Positions 17,649-25,926 of a DNA stretch of 64,000 bases are shown piece by piece. The position numbers were made by a program, and so were the translations under genes. Every line of letters starts with the position of its first letter. The stretch's first letter is position 1. Source of the DNA: Nocardia cyriacigeorgica (GTDB lineage Bacteria; Actinomycetota; Actinomycetes; Mycobacteriales; Mycobacteriaceae); the NCBI RefSeq assembly GCF_005863245.1, contig NZ_VBUT01000008.1:336083-400082 (forward strand), given 5' to 3'. The notes beneath the pieces were generated by a model. That model was not told the DNA's origin. It worked only from the letters and a program-made list of their open reading frames with translations, and made no database searches.

Positions 17649-18563
17649 TCAGATCAAACTCTTCTGCTTACGAATCCGCCTGCGCAGGTCCTTCATCAGT
17701 GCGTAGGACCCGCCGAAGCGCAGGAATCGCGGGATGAACCGGTTGACGAAACCGACGAACAGGAAAAGGTTGTCGAAGCGCCGCTGATCGGCCTCGGACC
17801 ATTCGACCCGCAGCTGCTCGCGGAAGTAGGGCGCGAGGAATCCGATGGTCAGGAACTTCAGCAGCCCGCGGAACGGAATCCGCAGATACCAGTGGATCAT
17901 CCGCAGATTCAGCAGATCATCGAGGTACCCGCGCACGAAATCGTCGAGGACGGCCTCGCGGGCCATCGTATTCCAGTAGGTGTCGAAATCCTTGCGGGTG
18001 GCCGGCCACATCTCCCGTGGCACCTGCAAACCCGTCGCCAGCGGTGACGCGGTCTGATAGAACTGCTCGGCCTGCTCATCGTTCATCTTGCCGTTGAGCA
18101 GCTGGTAGGTGTCTTCGAATCCGATGAACAGGCACGCCGCCACCCACAGCTGGAGGTGGCGATCGAAGGCGTTGTACTTCACCTTGCTGTCGGGCCCCGA
18201 GCGCACCTGGCGATGCGCCACATTCACCGCCTCGCGGAACGCGTCCTTCTCCTCCTGGGTGCCGAGGATGGATACGGCCAGATATTGCGTGGTGGTCCGC
18301 GCCCGCTTCCACGGATGCACCATGAGCGCACCGGATTCCACCCGGCTCTCCGCGACGCCGTAGCCGACGCCGGGCCGCGCCATCTGCATGACGACATTGG
18401 CGGCGGCGCCGCCGAAGCTCCAGAAATCCAGGGCGTCGGTCAGCGCGAGGGGACGCTTGGTGAACGGCCGGTGGTGGGTGCGGATGGGGATACGGGTCTG
18501 CTCGGTGGTCAGCGGCGGCAGGCCATGCTGCTCGAAGGATCGCGCGACTGCGGTCATGGGCAT
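17649..18563 (-). CDS. Oxygenase MpaB / DUF2236 family protein
   Basis: A 304-residue protein of the MpaB/Lcp-like DUF2236 family, helical heme-b proteins that include mycophenolic acid oxygenase MpaB and the rubber oxygenase Lcp. Recognisable blocks are the early DFWSFGGAAANVVMQMARPGVG, the R-A-R-T-T-T-Q-Y stretch near residue 90, VNVAHRQV near 112 and KYNAFDRHLQLWVAACLF near 130; the conserved Arg and His residues are the usual heme environment. There is no signal peptide. Starts at 18563 and 18557 are both possible behind GGAA. The gene is divergent from the mce operon across 345 bases, which contain a GTAACATA element on this strand. The substrate is unknown; a link to lipid metabolism is only suggested by position. 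Confidence 0.85.
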   Translation of the reverse strand: MPMTAVARSFEQHGLPPLTTEQTRIPIRTHHRPFTKRPLALTDALDFWSFGGAAANVVMQMARPGVGYGVAESRVESGALMVHPWKRARTTTQYLAVSILGTQEEKDAFREAVNVAHRQVRSGPDSKVKYNAFDRHLQLWVAACLFIGFEDTYQLLNGKMNDEQAEQFYQTASPLATGLQVPREMWPATRKDFDTYWNTMAREAVLDDFVRGYLDDLLNLRMIHWYLRIPFRGLLKFLTIGFLAPYFREQLRVEWSEADQRRFDNLFLFVGFVNRFIPRFLRFGGSYALMKDLRRRIRKQKSLI

Positions 18564-18908
18564 ATTTCCGTTCTCTTGCCGGTGCGCCGGACGGGCCGAG
18601 TGCCGGCTCTCCGGGTGCCACTGCGCCCATTATGTTACTCGCGATTCTTGCCCGCAAGGGTACTTAGACAGGCGAACAGTCGATAACTTACGACTCCGCG
18701 AACCTTGCATCGCGCCTGGCTGGTCTGGTCAATCCCGCCAGAGCTCGATGGAATCTTGTCGAATCACTTCCGTATCGAGCGGAATGGTGCGTAACATACC
18801 GATCCAGCCGGACCGGTTGGGAGGCGCGCCGGTCATGCACCGCGCGCCACCTGCGCGCGGCGGCGGGGATCGTGCGCCGGACGGGGCCGGCAGGAAAGGA
18901 CTAGGGCG
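18564..18908. promoter_or_regulatory. Divergent control region between the MpaB-family gene and the mce operon
   Basis: These 345 bases hold no convincing gene. They are AT-richer than their surroundings at 18625-18720. They contain GTAACATA once on the minus strand (18631-18638) and once within AATGGTGCGTAACATA on the plus strand (18783-18798). A strong ribosome binding site (AGGAAAGGA, 18892-18900) precedes the first mce-operon gene. Promoter hexamers could not be fixed with confidence. Confidence 0.6.
18783..18798 (+). promoter_or_regulatory. Candidate Mce3R-type operator copy 1, upstream of the mce operon
   Basis: The 16-mer AATGGTGCGTAACATA matches 14 of 16 bases of 30728-30743, which lies upstream of the double-TetR regulator genes. 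It is 110 bases before the first gene of the mce operon. The shared sequence at exactly the two promoter regions expected of one regulon suggests a common regulator site; binding is inferred. Confidence 0.5.
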
Positions 18909-19133
18909 ATGCTCAAGAAGCTGGATCGAATATTCAGCTACGAGATGAAGGTCTCCGAATTCCTCGGGACGCTCATCATCCTCGGCATTCCATACGGACT
19001 GATCGGCGTCATCTGGACGCTGACGCACACCAGCCACCTACGCGATATGCACGGAATCGACGTCGTCATCTCGTTTCTCGGCTCGATCGTGTGCTGGCCG
19101 GTGCTCACCTTCTCGAATGTGTGCATGACCTGA
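18909..19133 (+). CDS. Small membrane protein, first gene of the mce operon
   Basis: A 74-residue protein with two hydrophobic stretches, at about residues 18-38 and 50-70, separated by a short polar loop, so probably two membrane spans. ATG 18909 follows AGGAAAGGA at 8 bases. Its stop overlaps the start of the next gene by one base and the chain of overlaps continues into YrbEA, so it belongs to the Mce import operon. I do not recognise the family. A role in assembling or stabilising the permease is possible from context only. Confidence 0.75.
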   Translation: MLKKLDRIFSYEMKVSEFLGTLIILGIPYGLIGVIWTLTHTSHLRDMHGIDVVISFLGSIVCWPVLTFSNVCMT

Positions 19134-19345
19134 TGATGATCCTGGTGTGGCTCATCGACATCTTGGTGATCGGCGTCAAGATCCTCGGCGGGCGGATGAA
19201 AGTGAACCCGATTCTGCGATTCGGGCTGTGGCTCGCGGTGCTGAGCACCGTCGCCGCGGGTCTGGCGGTGGTGGGGTTCGGCCTGGTGGCACTCGAGCAC
19301 CAGCTCAGCGGTGACGCCGAAGCGATGGGAATGCGGATCCGATGA
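19133..19345 (+). CDS. Small membrane protein, second gene of the mce operon
   Basis: A 70-residue protein starting at ATG 19133 inside the TGATG junction with the previous gene; the frame is open further upstream to 19091 but that part overlaps the preceding gene. Hydrophobic segments at about residues 2-18 and 28-52 suggest two membrane spans with a basic loop (KILGGRMK) between them. The stop overlaps the yrbEA start (ATGA). No family is recognised. Like its neighbour it is probably translated together with the permease, which argues for a role in the import complex. Confidence 0.7.
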   Translation: MMILVWLIDILVIGVKILGGRMKVNPILRFGLWLAVLSTVAAGLAVVGFGLVALEHQLSGDAEAMGMRIR

Positions 19346-20196
19346 CCATTGTCGAAAAACCGGCCCCGCCCACCGATCTGGAGAAGGCGCTCGCCGACGC
19401 GAGAGGGCTGTGGAAACGGCATCCGCAGCGTTCGCTGGAAACGCTGGGCCGCCAGGTCACCCTCGGCCGCGATGCGATCATCGAAACCTTCCGCGCCATG
19501 CTCGCGCGGCGCTTCCCGTTCCACGAGTTCATCAAGCAATGCGCCTTCATGGCGAATGTGTCGGCCGCCCCGACGGTTTTCGTCGCCATCCCGATCGCGG
19601 TGGTGGTGTCGATCCAGGTGGGCGCCTTGGTGAATCAGGTCGGTGCGACCACCTTCATCGGTGCGGTCGCCGGACTCGGCATCATCCGGCAGGGTGCGCC
19701 GCTGGTGACCTCGCTGATGATCGCGGGCGCGGTCGGCTCGGCCATCTGCGCCGATCTGGGTTCGCGCACCATCAGGGAGGAGATCGACGCCATGATGGTG
19801 ATGGGCGTCGACCCGGTGCGCAGGCTGGTCGCGCCCCGGCTGGTGGCTGCGGTGCTGGTGAGCATGCTGCTGTGCGGGTTCATCGTCTTCGTCGGTTTCG
19901 CGACCGCCTACATGTTCAACGTGTACGCGCAGTCGGGGACGCCTGGTTCGTTCATCGGTTCGTTCGCCTCCTTCGCCGTCGCCAACGATCTGATCGTCGC
20001 GCTGGTGAAGGCCGCGGTCTTCGGTGCGCTCACCGCCATCATCGCCTGCGATATCGGCCTGCATGCCAAGGGCGGGCCCGGCGGGGTGGCCGACGCGGTG
20101 AACTCGGCGGTGGTCAGTTCGGCGCTGATGTTGTTCGCCACCAACATCATTCTCACCCAGCTCTACAACACGCTGTTTCCGACGAAGGTGATCTGA
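19342..20196 (+). CDS. yrbEA: YrbEA, MlaE-type permease subunit of the Mce importer
   Basis: A 284-residue integral membrane protein of the MlaE/YrbE family, the permease of Mce lipid importers, equivalent to an ABC transporter membrane subunit. The soluble N-terminal 50 residues are followed by several hydrophobic segments. The conserved block IREEIDAMMVMGVDPVRRLVAPR near residue 150 is the EExDAL-type coupling motif thought to contact the ATPase (Mkl/MceG), which is not encoded here. ATG 19342 overlaps the previous stop and the stop is directly followed by the next GTG. The cargo is unknown; related systems carry sterols, fatty acids or phospholipids. Confidence 0.95.
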   Translation: MTIVEKPAPPTDLEKALADARGLWKRHPQRSLETLGRQVTLGRDAIIETFRAMLARRFPFHEFIKQCAFMANVSAAPTVFVAIPIAVVVSIQVGALVNQVGATTFIGAVAGLGIIRQGAPLVTSLMIAGAVGSAICADLGSRTIREEIDAMMVMGVDPVRRLVAPRLVAAVLVSMLLCGFIVFVGFATAYMFNVYAQSGTPGSFIGSFASFAVANDLIVALVKAAVFGALTAIIACDIGLHAKGGPGGVADAVNSAVVSSALMLFATNIILTQLYNTLFPTKVI

Positions 20197-21060
20197 GTGG
20201 GCAGCACGTACACCCCGCCCGCGCTGAAGCCGGTGCGGATGGCCGGCGCGGCGGCCGCGATCCCGATCCAGGCCAACCGCAGGGTCGGCCATCAGGCCAT
20301 CACCTTCTTCCAGGCGGTGGCGGCGATTCCGTTCGTGCTGCGGCATTACCGCAAGGAAGTGCTGCGATTGACCGCCGACGTCGGTTTCGGCAACGGCTCG
20401 CTGATCGTCGGCGGCGGCACCGTCGGCGTGGTGATCATTCTGTGCGCCTTCGGCGGCATCACCGTCGGCATGGAATCGTTCACCGCGCTGAACCTGCTCA
20501 CCATGGGCCCGCTGACCGGCGCGATCTCCGGTTTCGCGACCACACGCGAGCTGGCGCCCATCCTGGCCACGCTGGCCTTCGCCATCCAGGCCGGTTGCCG
20601 GTTCACCGCGCAACTGGGTTCCATGCGGATCTCCGAGGAGATCGACGCGCTGGAATCCATCGCCATCCGCCCGCTGCCGTACCTGGTGACCACCAGGATG
20701 ATCGCGGCGACGCTGACCATCGTGCCGCTCTACAGCATCGGCCTGGCGGTGGCGTATCTGGCGACGAAGCTGTCGGTGCTGTTTCTCGGTGGCACCTCGG
20801 CGGGCACCTACGACCACTACTTCTTCCAATTCCTCATCGGCCCCGATGTGTTCTTCTCCCTGCTCAAGGTGATCGTTTTCGTGATGTTGTCGACGTTCAT
20901 CCAGTGCTACTACGGCTATTTCGCCTCCGGCGGCCCGGAAGGCGTCGGCGTCGCGGCGGGCCGGGCGATCAAGATGGTCATCGTCGTCATGGTGTTCGCG
21001 AATCTGTTCCTGACCCTCGCGATCTGGGGCATCGACCCCGGATTCCGGATCTCGGGGTAG
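20197..21060 (+). CDS. yrbEB: YrbEB, second MlaE-type permease subunit
   Basis: A 287-residue MlaE/YrbE family membrane protein that pairs with YrbEA. It starts at GTG 20197, immediately after the YrbEA stop. The motif RISEEIDALESIAIRPLPYLVTTR near residue 148 is the family coupling motif, and hydrophobic segments run through residues 70-280. Two YrbE proteins ahead of six Mce proteins is the standard actinobacterial layout. The next gene begins 6 bases after the stop. Confidence 0.95.
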   Translation: MGSTYTPPALKPVRMAGAAAAIPIQANRRVGHQAITFFQAVAAIPFVLRHYRKEVLRLTADVGFGNGSLIVGGGTVGVVIILCAFGGITVGMESFTALNLLTMGPLTGAISGFATTRELAPILATLAFAIQAGCRFTAQLGSMRISEEIDALESIAIRPLPYLVTTRMIAATLTIVPLYSIGLAVAYLATKLSVLFLGGTSAGTYDHYFFQFLIGPDVFFSLLKVIVFVMLSTFIQCYYGYFASGGPEGVGVAAGRAIKMVIVVMVFANLFLTLAIWGIDPGFRISG

Positions 21061-21066
21061 GCGGCG

Positions 21067-22797
21067 ATGATTCTGGATCCCAGTGGGCGCGGACCGACCG
21101 CCCGTCAGCTGACCCTGTCGGGGCTCGCGGTAATGGCCACCATGGTGTTGCTGCTGACCCTGCTCGCCCTGCGCTACACCGGCTACTTCGAGGCCAAGGT
21201 GCCCGTCACCGTCACGCTCACCAGCACGGGTGACGGGTTGCCGGCCCGCGCGGATGTGAAGTTCCGCGGCATGGTGGTCGGCGCGGTGAGCGCGGTCGAC
21301 GTGGTGGCGGCCGGACAGAGCCAGGAAGTGTTCGTCGACCTGAAACCCGCGGTGGCCGAGACCATCCCGGACAACGTCACCGCCCGGGTGATTCCCAACA
21401 ACCTGTTCGGTGTCACCGCGATCGAACTGGTCGACAACGGCCCGTCCGAGGGTGTGCTGCACGAGGGCGCGACCATCGCCGAAGACACCAGCGCGGGCAC
21501 CGTCCAGTTGCAGACCACGCTGACGGTGCTGCGCGATGTGCTCGACAATATCCAGCCCGAAAAGCTGGGCCGGGTGCTGGCGACCTTCTCCGCGGCGCTG
21601 GATCCCGGCGCCCGCGTGCCCGGCTCCACCATCGAACGACTCGACAACTGGATCACCCAGGTCCGCTCGATCGACGGAGTGGGGGAGCTGCTCGGCGATC
21701 TCGGCCGCGCCACCACCGCACTGAGCCAGTCGGCGCCCGAGCTGGTCGGGGTGCTGTCGGAATCGGTGACGACCGCGCGCACCCTCACCGAACGCCGCGA
21801 CAAACTCATCGCCCTGCTCGCCAATGCCAGCGGTGCGGTGGACTCGGTGAACAGCCTGTTCGCGCGTAACCCGAACGCGGCCAAGGAACTGGTGCCCGGC
21901 CTGGACGAACTGTTCGGCTCACTGGCCCGTGACCCCGATGCCATCCCGTACACCGCGGCCAACCTCAACGCCACCTTGGAAAAGATGCAGTCGGTGTTCA
22001 GTTTCGGCCCACGCAAGCAGATGGTGTGGAAAATGGACGTCTCGTTCACTCCGTTCCAGCAGTACACCGCCGAGGATTGCCCGCACTACGGCGACATGTA
22101 CGGCCCGCGCTGCGGTGGGCCGACGGTGCCGACCGTGGCGCCGCCGCAGGAGTATCCGCCGCAGATGCTGCCGCGCAGACTCGATTCGGCGGGCCCGGCT
22201 CCGGCGCCGATTCCGGTGCCGGGTGTGGCGCCCGTGCCCGCGCAACCCGGCGCACCGGCTGTTCCCGGGCTGCCGTTCATTCCCGGGTTGCCCGCGATTC
22301 CCGGAATCACCGCGCCGCTTCCCGGGGCTGCCGCGCCCGCGGGAGCATCGCCCGGCCCAGGTGTCGCGCCCGCGGGCGCGCCGCCCGGAGCTGCCGATAC
22401 CGGACCAGGGGCTGCGGTGCCCGGGCCGGGTGCTGCGTCGGCTCCCGGAATCGCTGGTGCCGCGCCTACGGGTGCGGCACCAGGGCAGAGCGGTGCCGCC
22501 CCCGCGGCCTCCGTGCCCGGATCCCGGGACTCCGCGCCGGTACCCGTCGGCACCGTGACCGGCGGCAATCGCGTCGATTCCGCATCCGGCGCATCGGTCA
22601 CCGCGTCGGGGCCGGCCGGGCCGAAGCGGGTAGTCCCTGTTTCCGGCGCGAGCGCCCCGGCACCGGGTGCCCGGCCGATCGCGACGGTCCGTGGTCACGC
22701 GGCGGTCGCACAGATCGTCGGCGGCAAACCCACCGCCGCGCAGCTACTGCTGCTCACCCCGCTGCTGGCCGGTGGATCCGTGGAGGTCTACGCATGA
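21067..22797 (+). CDS. mceA: MceA, MCE-domain protein with a long Pro/Ala/Gly-rich tail
   Basis: A 576-residue MCE protein. One membrane anchor lies at residues 15-36, then the MlaD/MCE domain at about 40-120 (VPVTVTLTSTGDGLPARADVKFRGMVVG), then the helical region that in this family forms the tunnel across the periplasm, to about residue 350. Residues about 365-540 are low complexity, made of Pro, Ala and Gly (PGLPFIPGLPAIPG and many PGA-type units). This makes the protein longer than a usual MceA of around 400-450 residues. The stop overlaps the mceB start (ATGA). It would sit in the periplasm or outer envelope and conduct lipid to YrbEA/B. Confidence 0.93.
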   Translation: MILDPSGRGPTARQLTLSGLAVMATMVLLLTLLALRYTGYFEAKVPVTVTLTSTGDGLPARADVKFRGMVVGAVSAVDVVAAGQSQEVFVDLKPAVAETIPDNVTARVIPNNLFGVTAIELVDNGPSEGVLHEGATIAEDTSAGTVQLQTTLTVLRDVLDNIQPEKLGRVLATFSAALDPGARVPGSTIERLDNWITQVRSIDGVGELLGDLGRATTALSQSAPELVGVLSESVTTARTLTERRDKLIALLANASGAVDSVNSLFARNPNAAKELVPGLDELFGSLARDPDAIPYTAANLNATLEKMQSVFSFGPRKQMVWKMDVSFTPFQQYTAEDCPHYGDMYGPRCGGPTVPTVAPPQEYPPQMLPRRLDSAGPAPAPIPVPGVAPVPAQPGAPAVPGLPFIPGLPAIPGITAPLPGAAAPAGASPGPGVAPAGAPPGAADTGPGAAVPGPGAASAPGIAGAAPTGAAPGQSGAAPAASVPGSRDSAPVPVGTVTGGNRVDSASGASVTASGPAGPKRVVPVSGASAPAPGARPIATVRGHAAVAQIVGGKPTAAQLLLLTPLLAGGSVEVYA

Positions 22798-23816
22798 AGT
22801 CGGGCAAGGCGCTGATCGGGTTCAGCTTGTTCGCGGTGCTGGCGATGGTGCTGACCTACACCATCTGGTCGACCTTGCAGCGGTCGGTGTCCGGCGATAC
22901 GCACAGCTATTCGGCGACGTTCTCCGATGTGCTCGGCGTGCGCGTCGGTGACGATGTGCGCATGGCCGGTGTGCGGGTGGGCCGGGTGGACAGCATCGAA
23001 TTCGATGACGATTACAAGGCCCGCCTGGAATTCCGCATCCAGGACCGGCAGCGGCTGACCACCACCACCAAAGCGCTGGTGCGGTACCAGAATCTGATCG
23101 GCCAGCGCTATATCGCCCTGATTCCCGGCGAGGGCGACGGCACGGTGCTGGAGCCGGGCAGCCATATTCCGCTGGAACGCACCGAACCCTCGTTCGACGT
23201 CTCGGCGCTGCTGTCGGGTTTCGAGCCGCTGTTTTCCGTGCTGCAACCGGATCAGGTGAATTCGCTGTCGGAAACGTTGATCCAGGCGCTGCAAGGCGAC
23301 GGTGTGTCGTTGAGTGCGCTGATCACCCAGGCGGCCGAGCTGGCCACCACCTTCGGCGAACGCGACGAGATCCTCGGCCAGGTGATCACCAATCTGAGCA
23401 GCGTGATCGCAGGCCTTGCCAATCGCAGCAAGGAATTGGAAACGCTGATCACCCAGGCCCGATCGCTGGTGGAGGCGCTGTATTCCGAGGGTGAATCGCT
23501 GAAGAGTTCGGTCGATCAGGTGGCGACCTCCACCGATGCGCTGGTCGGATTGATCACCCAGGTCAAACCGGATATGGCGCGGGCGCAGAACATGGCGACC
23601 AGCGGTGTGGCGTTGCTGCTGCTCAATGGCGCCGCACTGGATCAGGCCGCGATCGAGCTGCCGACTGTCCTCAATGGCCTGGCCCGTTTCACCAGTTACG
23701 GCGCCTACGCCAATGCCTATATCTGCCGCCTGGATGTGTCGCTGTGGGGCGTGCTGCTGCCGCCGGGGCTGTTCTCGCAGGTCGGTGGCGAATCCCAATC
23801 GGAGGTGTGCCGGTGA
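22794..23816 (+). CDS. mceB: MceB, MCE-domain protein
   Basis: A 340-residue protein starting at ATG 22794, which overlaps the MceA stop; the frame is open well upstream but that is the shadow of MceA. Residues 7-26 are a membrane anchor, the MCE domain spans about 35-120 (SYSATFSDVLGVRVGDDVRMAGVRVGRV) and the rest is the helical region, ending with the YICRLDVSLWGV block typical of MceB. Cysteines near the end (YICRLD, EVCR) may pair. It is part of the six-subunit Mce assembly. Confidence 0.94.
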   Translation: MKSGKALIGFSLFAVLAMVLTYTIWSTLQRSVSGDTHSYSATFSDVLGVRVGDDVRMAGVRVGRVDSIEFDDDYKARLEFRIQDRQRLTTTTKALVRYQNLIGQRYIALIPGEGDGTVLEPGSHIPLERTEPSFDVSALLSGFEPLFSVLQPDQVNSLSETLIQALQGDGVSLSALITQAAELATTFGERDEILGQVITNLSSVIAGLANRSKELETLITQARSLVEALYSEGESLKSSVDQVATSTDALVGLITQVKPDMARAQNMATSGVALLLLNGAALDQAAIELPTVLNGLARFTSYGAYANAYICRLDVSLWGVLLPPGLFSQVGGESQSEVCR

Positions 23817-24829
23817 TGGCACGAATACGACTGCCGAAGTATTCCTCGAATCGGTTCCTGTGGCTGGGGGTCGGCGCTGCCGCGGCGGTGGTGCTGTTGC
23901 TGGTCGGGTCCAGTGTGATTTCGCAGGCGCGGTTGACCGACAAGACCATTCAGGTGGAGTTCGCGCAGGCCGCCGGGTTGCGGCCGGGCGCGACGGTGGA
24001 CGTCTCGGGCATCGAGGTCGGTGCCGTGCAGGCGGTGAACCTGGTCGACGACAAGGTGGTGGTCGATCTGCGGATTCGCCGCGATATGCGGCTCGGCCCG
24101 AATGCGCGCGCGGCGATCAAGATGTCCACCATTCTGGGCCGGCTGCATATCGAGCTGACGCCCGGCGACGGTAAAGGGCTGCCGGACAATCGGATTCCGA
24201 TCGAGAACACCTCCGTGCCCTACAACCTCGGCAAGGTGATCCAGGACCCGAAATACAAGTCCTCGTTCGAACGCATCGAACGCATCGACCCGGAGAAACT
24301 GCGCACCGCGCTGGATCTGTTCGACCGGCAGATGGGTGATTCACCGGAGTTGGCGATCACCGCGCTCGACAGCATCGGATCACTGGCCAAGGTGATCAAC
24401 GATCGCCGCGACGAGGTCGACGTGCTGTTGAAAGGCCTGGACACGGTCTCGCAGCTGGCCGCAGACAATCAGAACAGTGTGCTGTTGCTGCTGACCCGCG
24501 GTGAGGCGATCGGCAACGCGGTGGCGCTGCGGCAGACCCTGCTGCGGCAATTGCTCGACAATGTGGCTGCGCTGTCGGCGTTGCTGCGCGAGATGGGCAT
24601 CGAGAACAACGATCAGCTCGGCCCACTGATCCAGAATCTGAACACCATGACCCAGGGCCTGGAGAAGAACCGGGACAATCTGGACCGGCTCTACGAAATC
24701 ATGCCGATCGCCCTGCGTCAGTTCAACAATGCCCTCGGCAACGGGCCCTATGGCGATGTCTGGGCTCCGTGGTTCCTGCCGGACAACTGGCTGTGTTTCG
24801 CCCAGGCCGTTCAGGGGTGCGGCTCATGA
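23816..24829 (+). CDS. mceC: MceC, MCE-domain protein
   Basis: A 337-residue protein. ATG 23816 follows a GTG at 23813 that is equally possible; both overlap the mceB stop. A membrane anchor at about residues 14-35 is followed by the MCE domain (VEFAQAAGLRPGATVDVSGIEVGAV) and the helical region, ending in WAPWFLPDNWLCFAQAVQGCGS. The order after MceB and before two lipoprotein Mce genes fits MceC. The stop overlaps the next ATG. Confidence 0.93.
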   Translation: MARIRLPKYSSNRFLWLGVGAAAAVVLLLVGSSVISQARLTDKTIQVEFAQAAGLRPGATVDVSGIEVGAVQAVNLVDDKVVVDLRIRRDMRLGPNARAAIKMSTILGRLHIELTPGDGKGLPDNRIPIENTSVPYNLGKVIQDPKYKSSFERIERIDPEKLRTALDLFDRQMGDSPELAITALDSIGSLAKVINDRRDEVDVLLKGLDTVSQLAADNQNSVLLLLTRGEAIGNAVALRQTLLRQLLDNVAALSALLREMGIENNDQLGPLIQNLNTMTQGLEKNRDNLDRLYEIMPIALRQFNNALGNGPYGDVWAPWFLPDNWLCFAQAVQGCGS

Positions 24830-25926
24830 GAATTCGAACGATCATCCGCACGGCCGCACTATCTGTCGCGGCGACGCTGGCGGCGGGATGTGCGTTGCTG
24901 CCCGAGAGCATCAGCGCGCTGCCGAACCGGTATCTCGGTGAACACATGCGTATCAGCGCCGACTTCGAGAACGTCGCCGGCCTGTACGCGGGCAATGAGG
25001 TGGCGATTCTCGGCGTACCGGTGGGCCGGGTGGACACGGTGACGGCCAAGGGCAGCTACGTCCAGGTCACCATGACCATCGACAAGGGCGTCAAGGTGCC
25101 GGAAAACGCGATGGCCGCGCTCATTTCGCCGCAGCTCATCACCAACCGGCACGTCGAATTGGCGCCCGCCTATTCCGGTGAGGGGCCGTTGCTGGCCGAT
25201 GGCGCGCATATTCCGCTGGAGCGCACGCGGGTGCCGGTGGAGCTCGATCGGATTCTGGAGAACTTCGATCAGCTCGGCGCCGCGCTCAAGGGCGATAACG
25301 CGCAGGGCCCGATGGCCAGCCGGGTGTTGTTCCCGCTGCTGGAAGGTAATGGCGATCGGTTGCGCGCCACCCTCGACGCGCTGTCGTCGGCGTTCGAGGT
25401 GTCCTTCGCCAACAAGGACCAGATCGCCAACACCATCATCAAACTCAACGAGATCACCCAGATCATCGCCCAGAACGATCAGACCGTCCGCGATTTCAGC
25501 GGCAGGCTCACCGAACTGGTGCAATTGATGGGCGAGCAGTCACCCGGCCTGCAAGCAGTACTGACCCAGCTCAACGATTTCGTCAACAACACCTCCTCGG
25601 TGGTCGGCCAGAACTCCGATCAGCTGGCCGGTGCGTTGCAGCGGTTCACCACGATCACCGCCCAGATGCGCGCCAACGCCCGCGGTCTCACCGAATTGGT
25701 CGACGTCGCGCCGCTGTTCTTCGAGAACTTCTCCAACGCCGTCAGCCGTGAACACCGTGCGCTGCGCTTGCACGGTCTGCTGGACAAGGCGGTGCTCGAC
25801 AACGAGGTGCTCTCGCTGTTCTGTGAGCGCGTGCAGATGCGCTCCGACGGCTGCCGCACCGGCAAGATCCAGGATTTCGGTCCCGATTTCGGGCTGACCG
25901 CCGCATTGCTCGGACTCACGAAATGA
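24826..25926 (+). CDS. mceD: MceD, MCE-domain protein with a lipoprotein signal
   Basis: A 366-residue protein starting at ATG 24826, which overlaps the mceC stop. The N-terminus is a lipoprotein signal: basic MRIRTIIR, a hydrophobic stretch, then LAAGC with the lipidated Cys near residue 21. The MCE domain follows at about residues 37-115 (RISADFENVAGLYAGNEVAILGVPVGRV), then a long helical region. In M. tuberculosis the typical lipoprotein is MceE (LprK/LprN), so a lipobox on the D-position protein as well as on MceE is worth noting. The stop overlaps the next gene. Confidence 0.92.
   Translation: MRIRTIIRTAALSVAATLAAGCALLPESISALPNRYLGEHMRISADFENVAGLYAGNEVAILGVPVGRVDTVTAKGSYVQVTMTIDKGVKVPENAMAALISPQLITNRHVELAPAYSGEGPLLADGAHIPLERTRVPVELDRILENFDQLGAALKGDNAQGPMASRVLFPLLEGNGDRLRATLDALSSAFEVSFANKDQIANTIIKLNEITQIIAQNDQTVRDFSGRLTELVQLMGEQSPGLQAVLTQLNDFVNNTSSVVGQNSDQLAGALQRFTTITAQMRANARGLTELVDVAPLFFENFSNAVSREHRALRLHGLLDKAVLDNEVLSLFCERVQMRSDGCRTGKIQDFGPDFGLTAALLGLTK

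Noticed and set aside
19105..21462. A 785-residue open frame on the minus strand
   Set aside because: It is rich in His, Gln, Arg and Asp with no motif and is the antisense shadow of the yrbE genes and the start of mceA.
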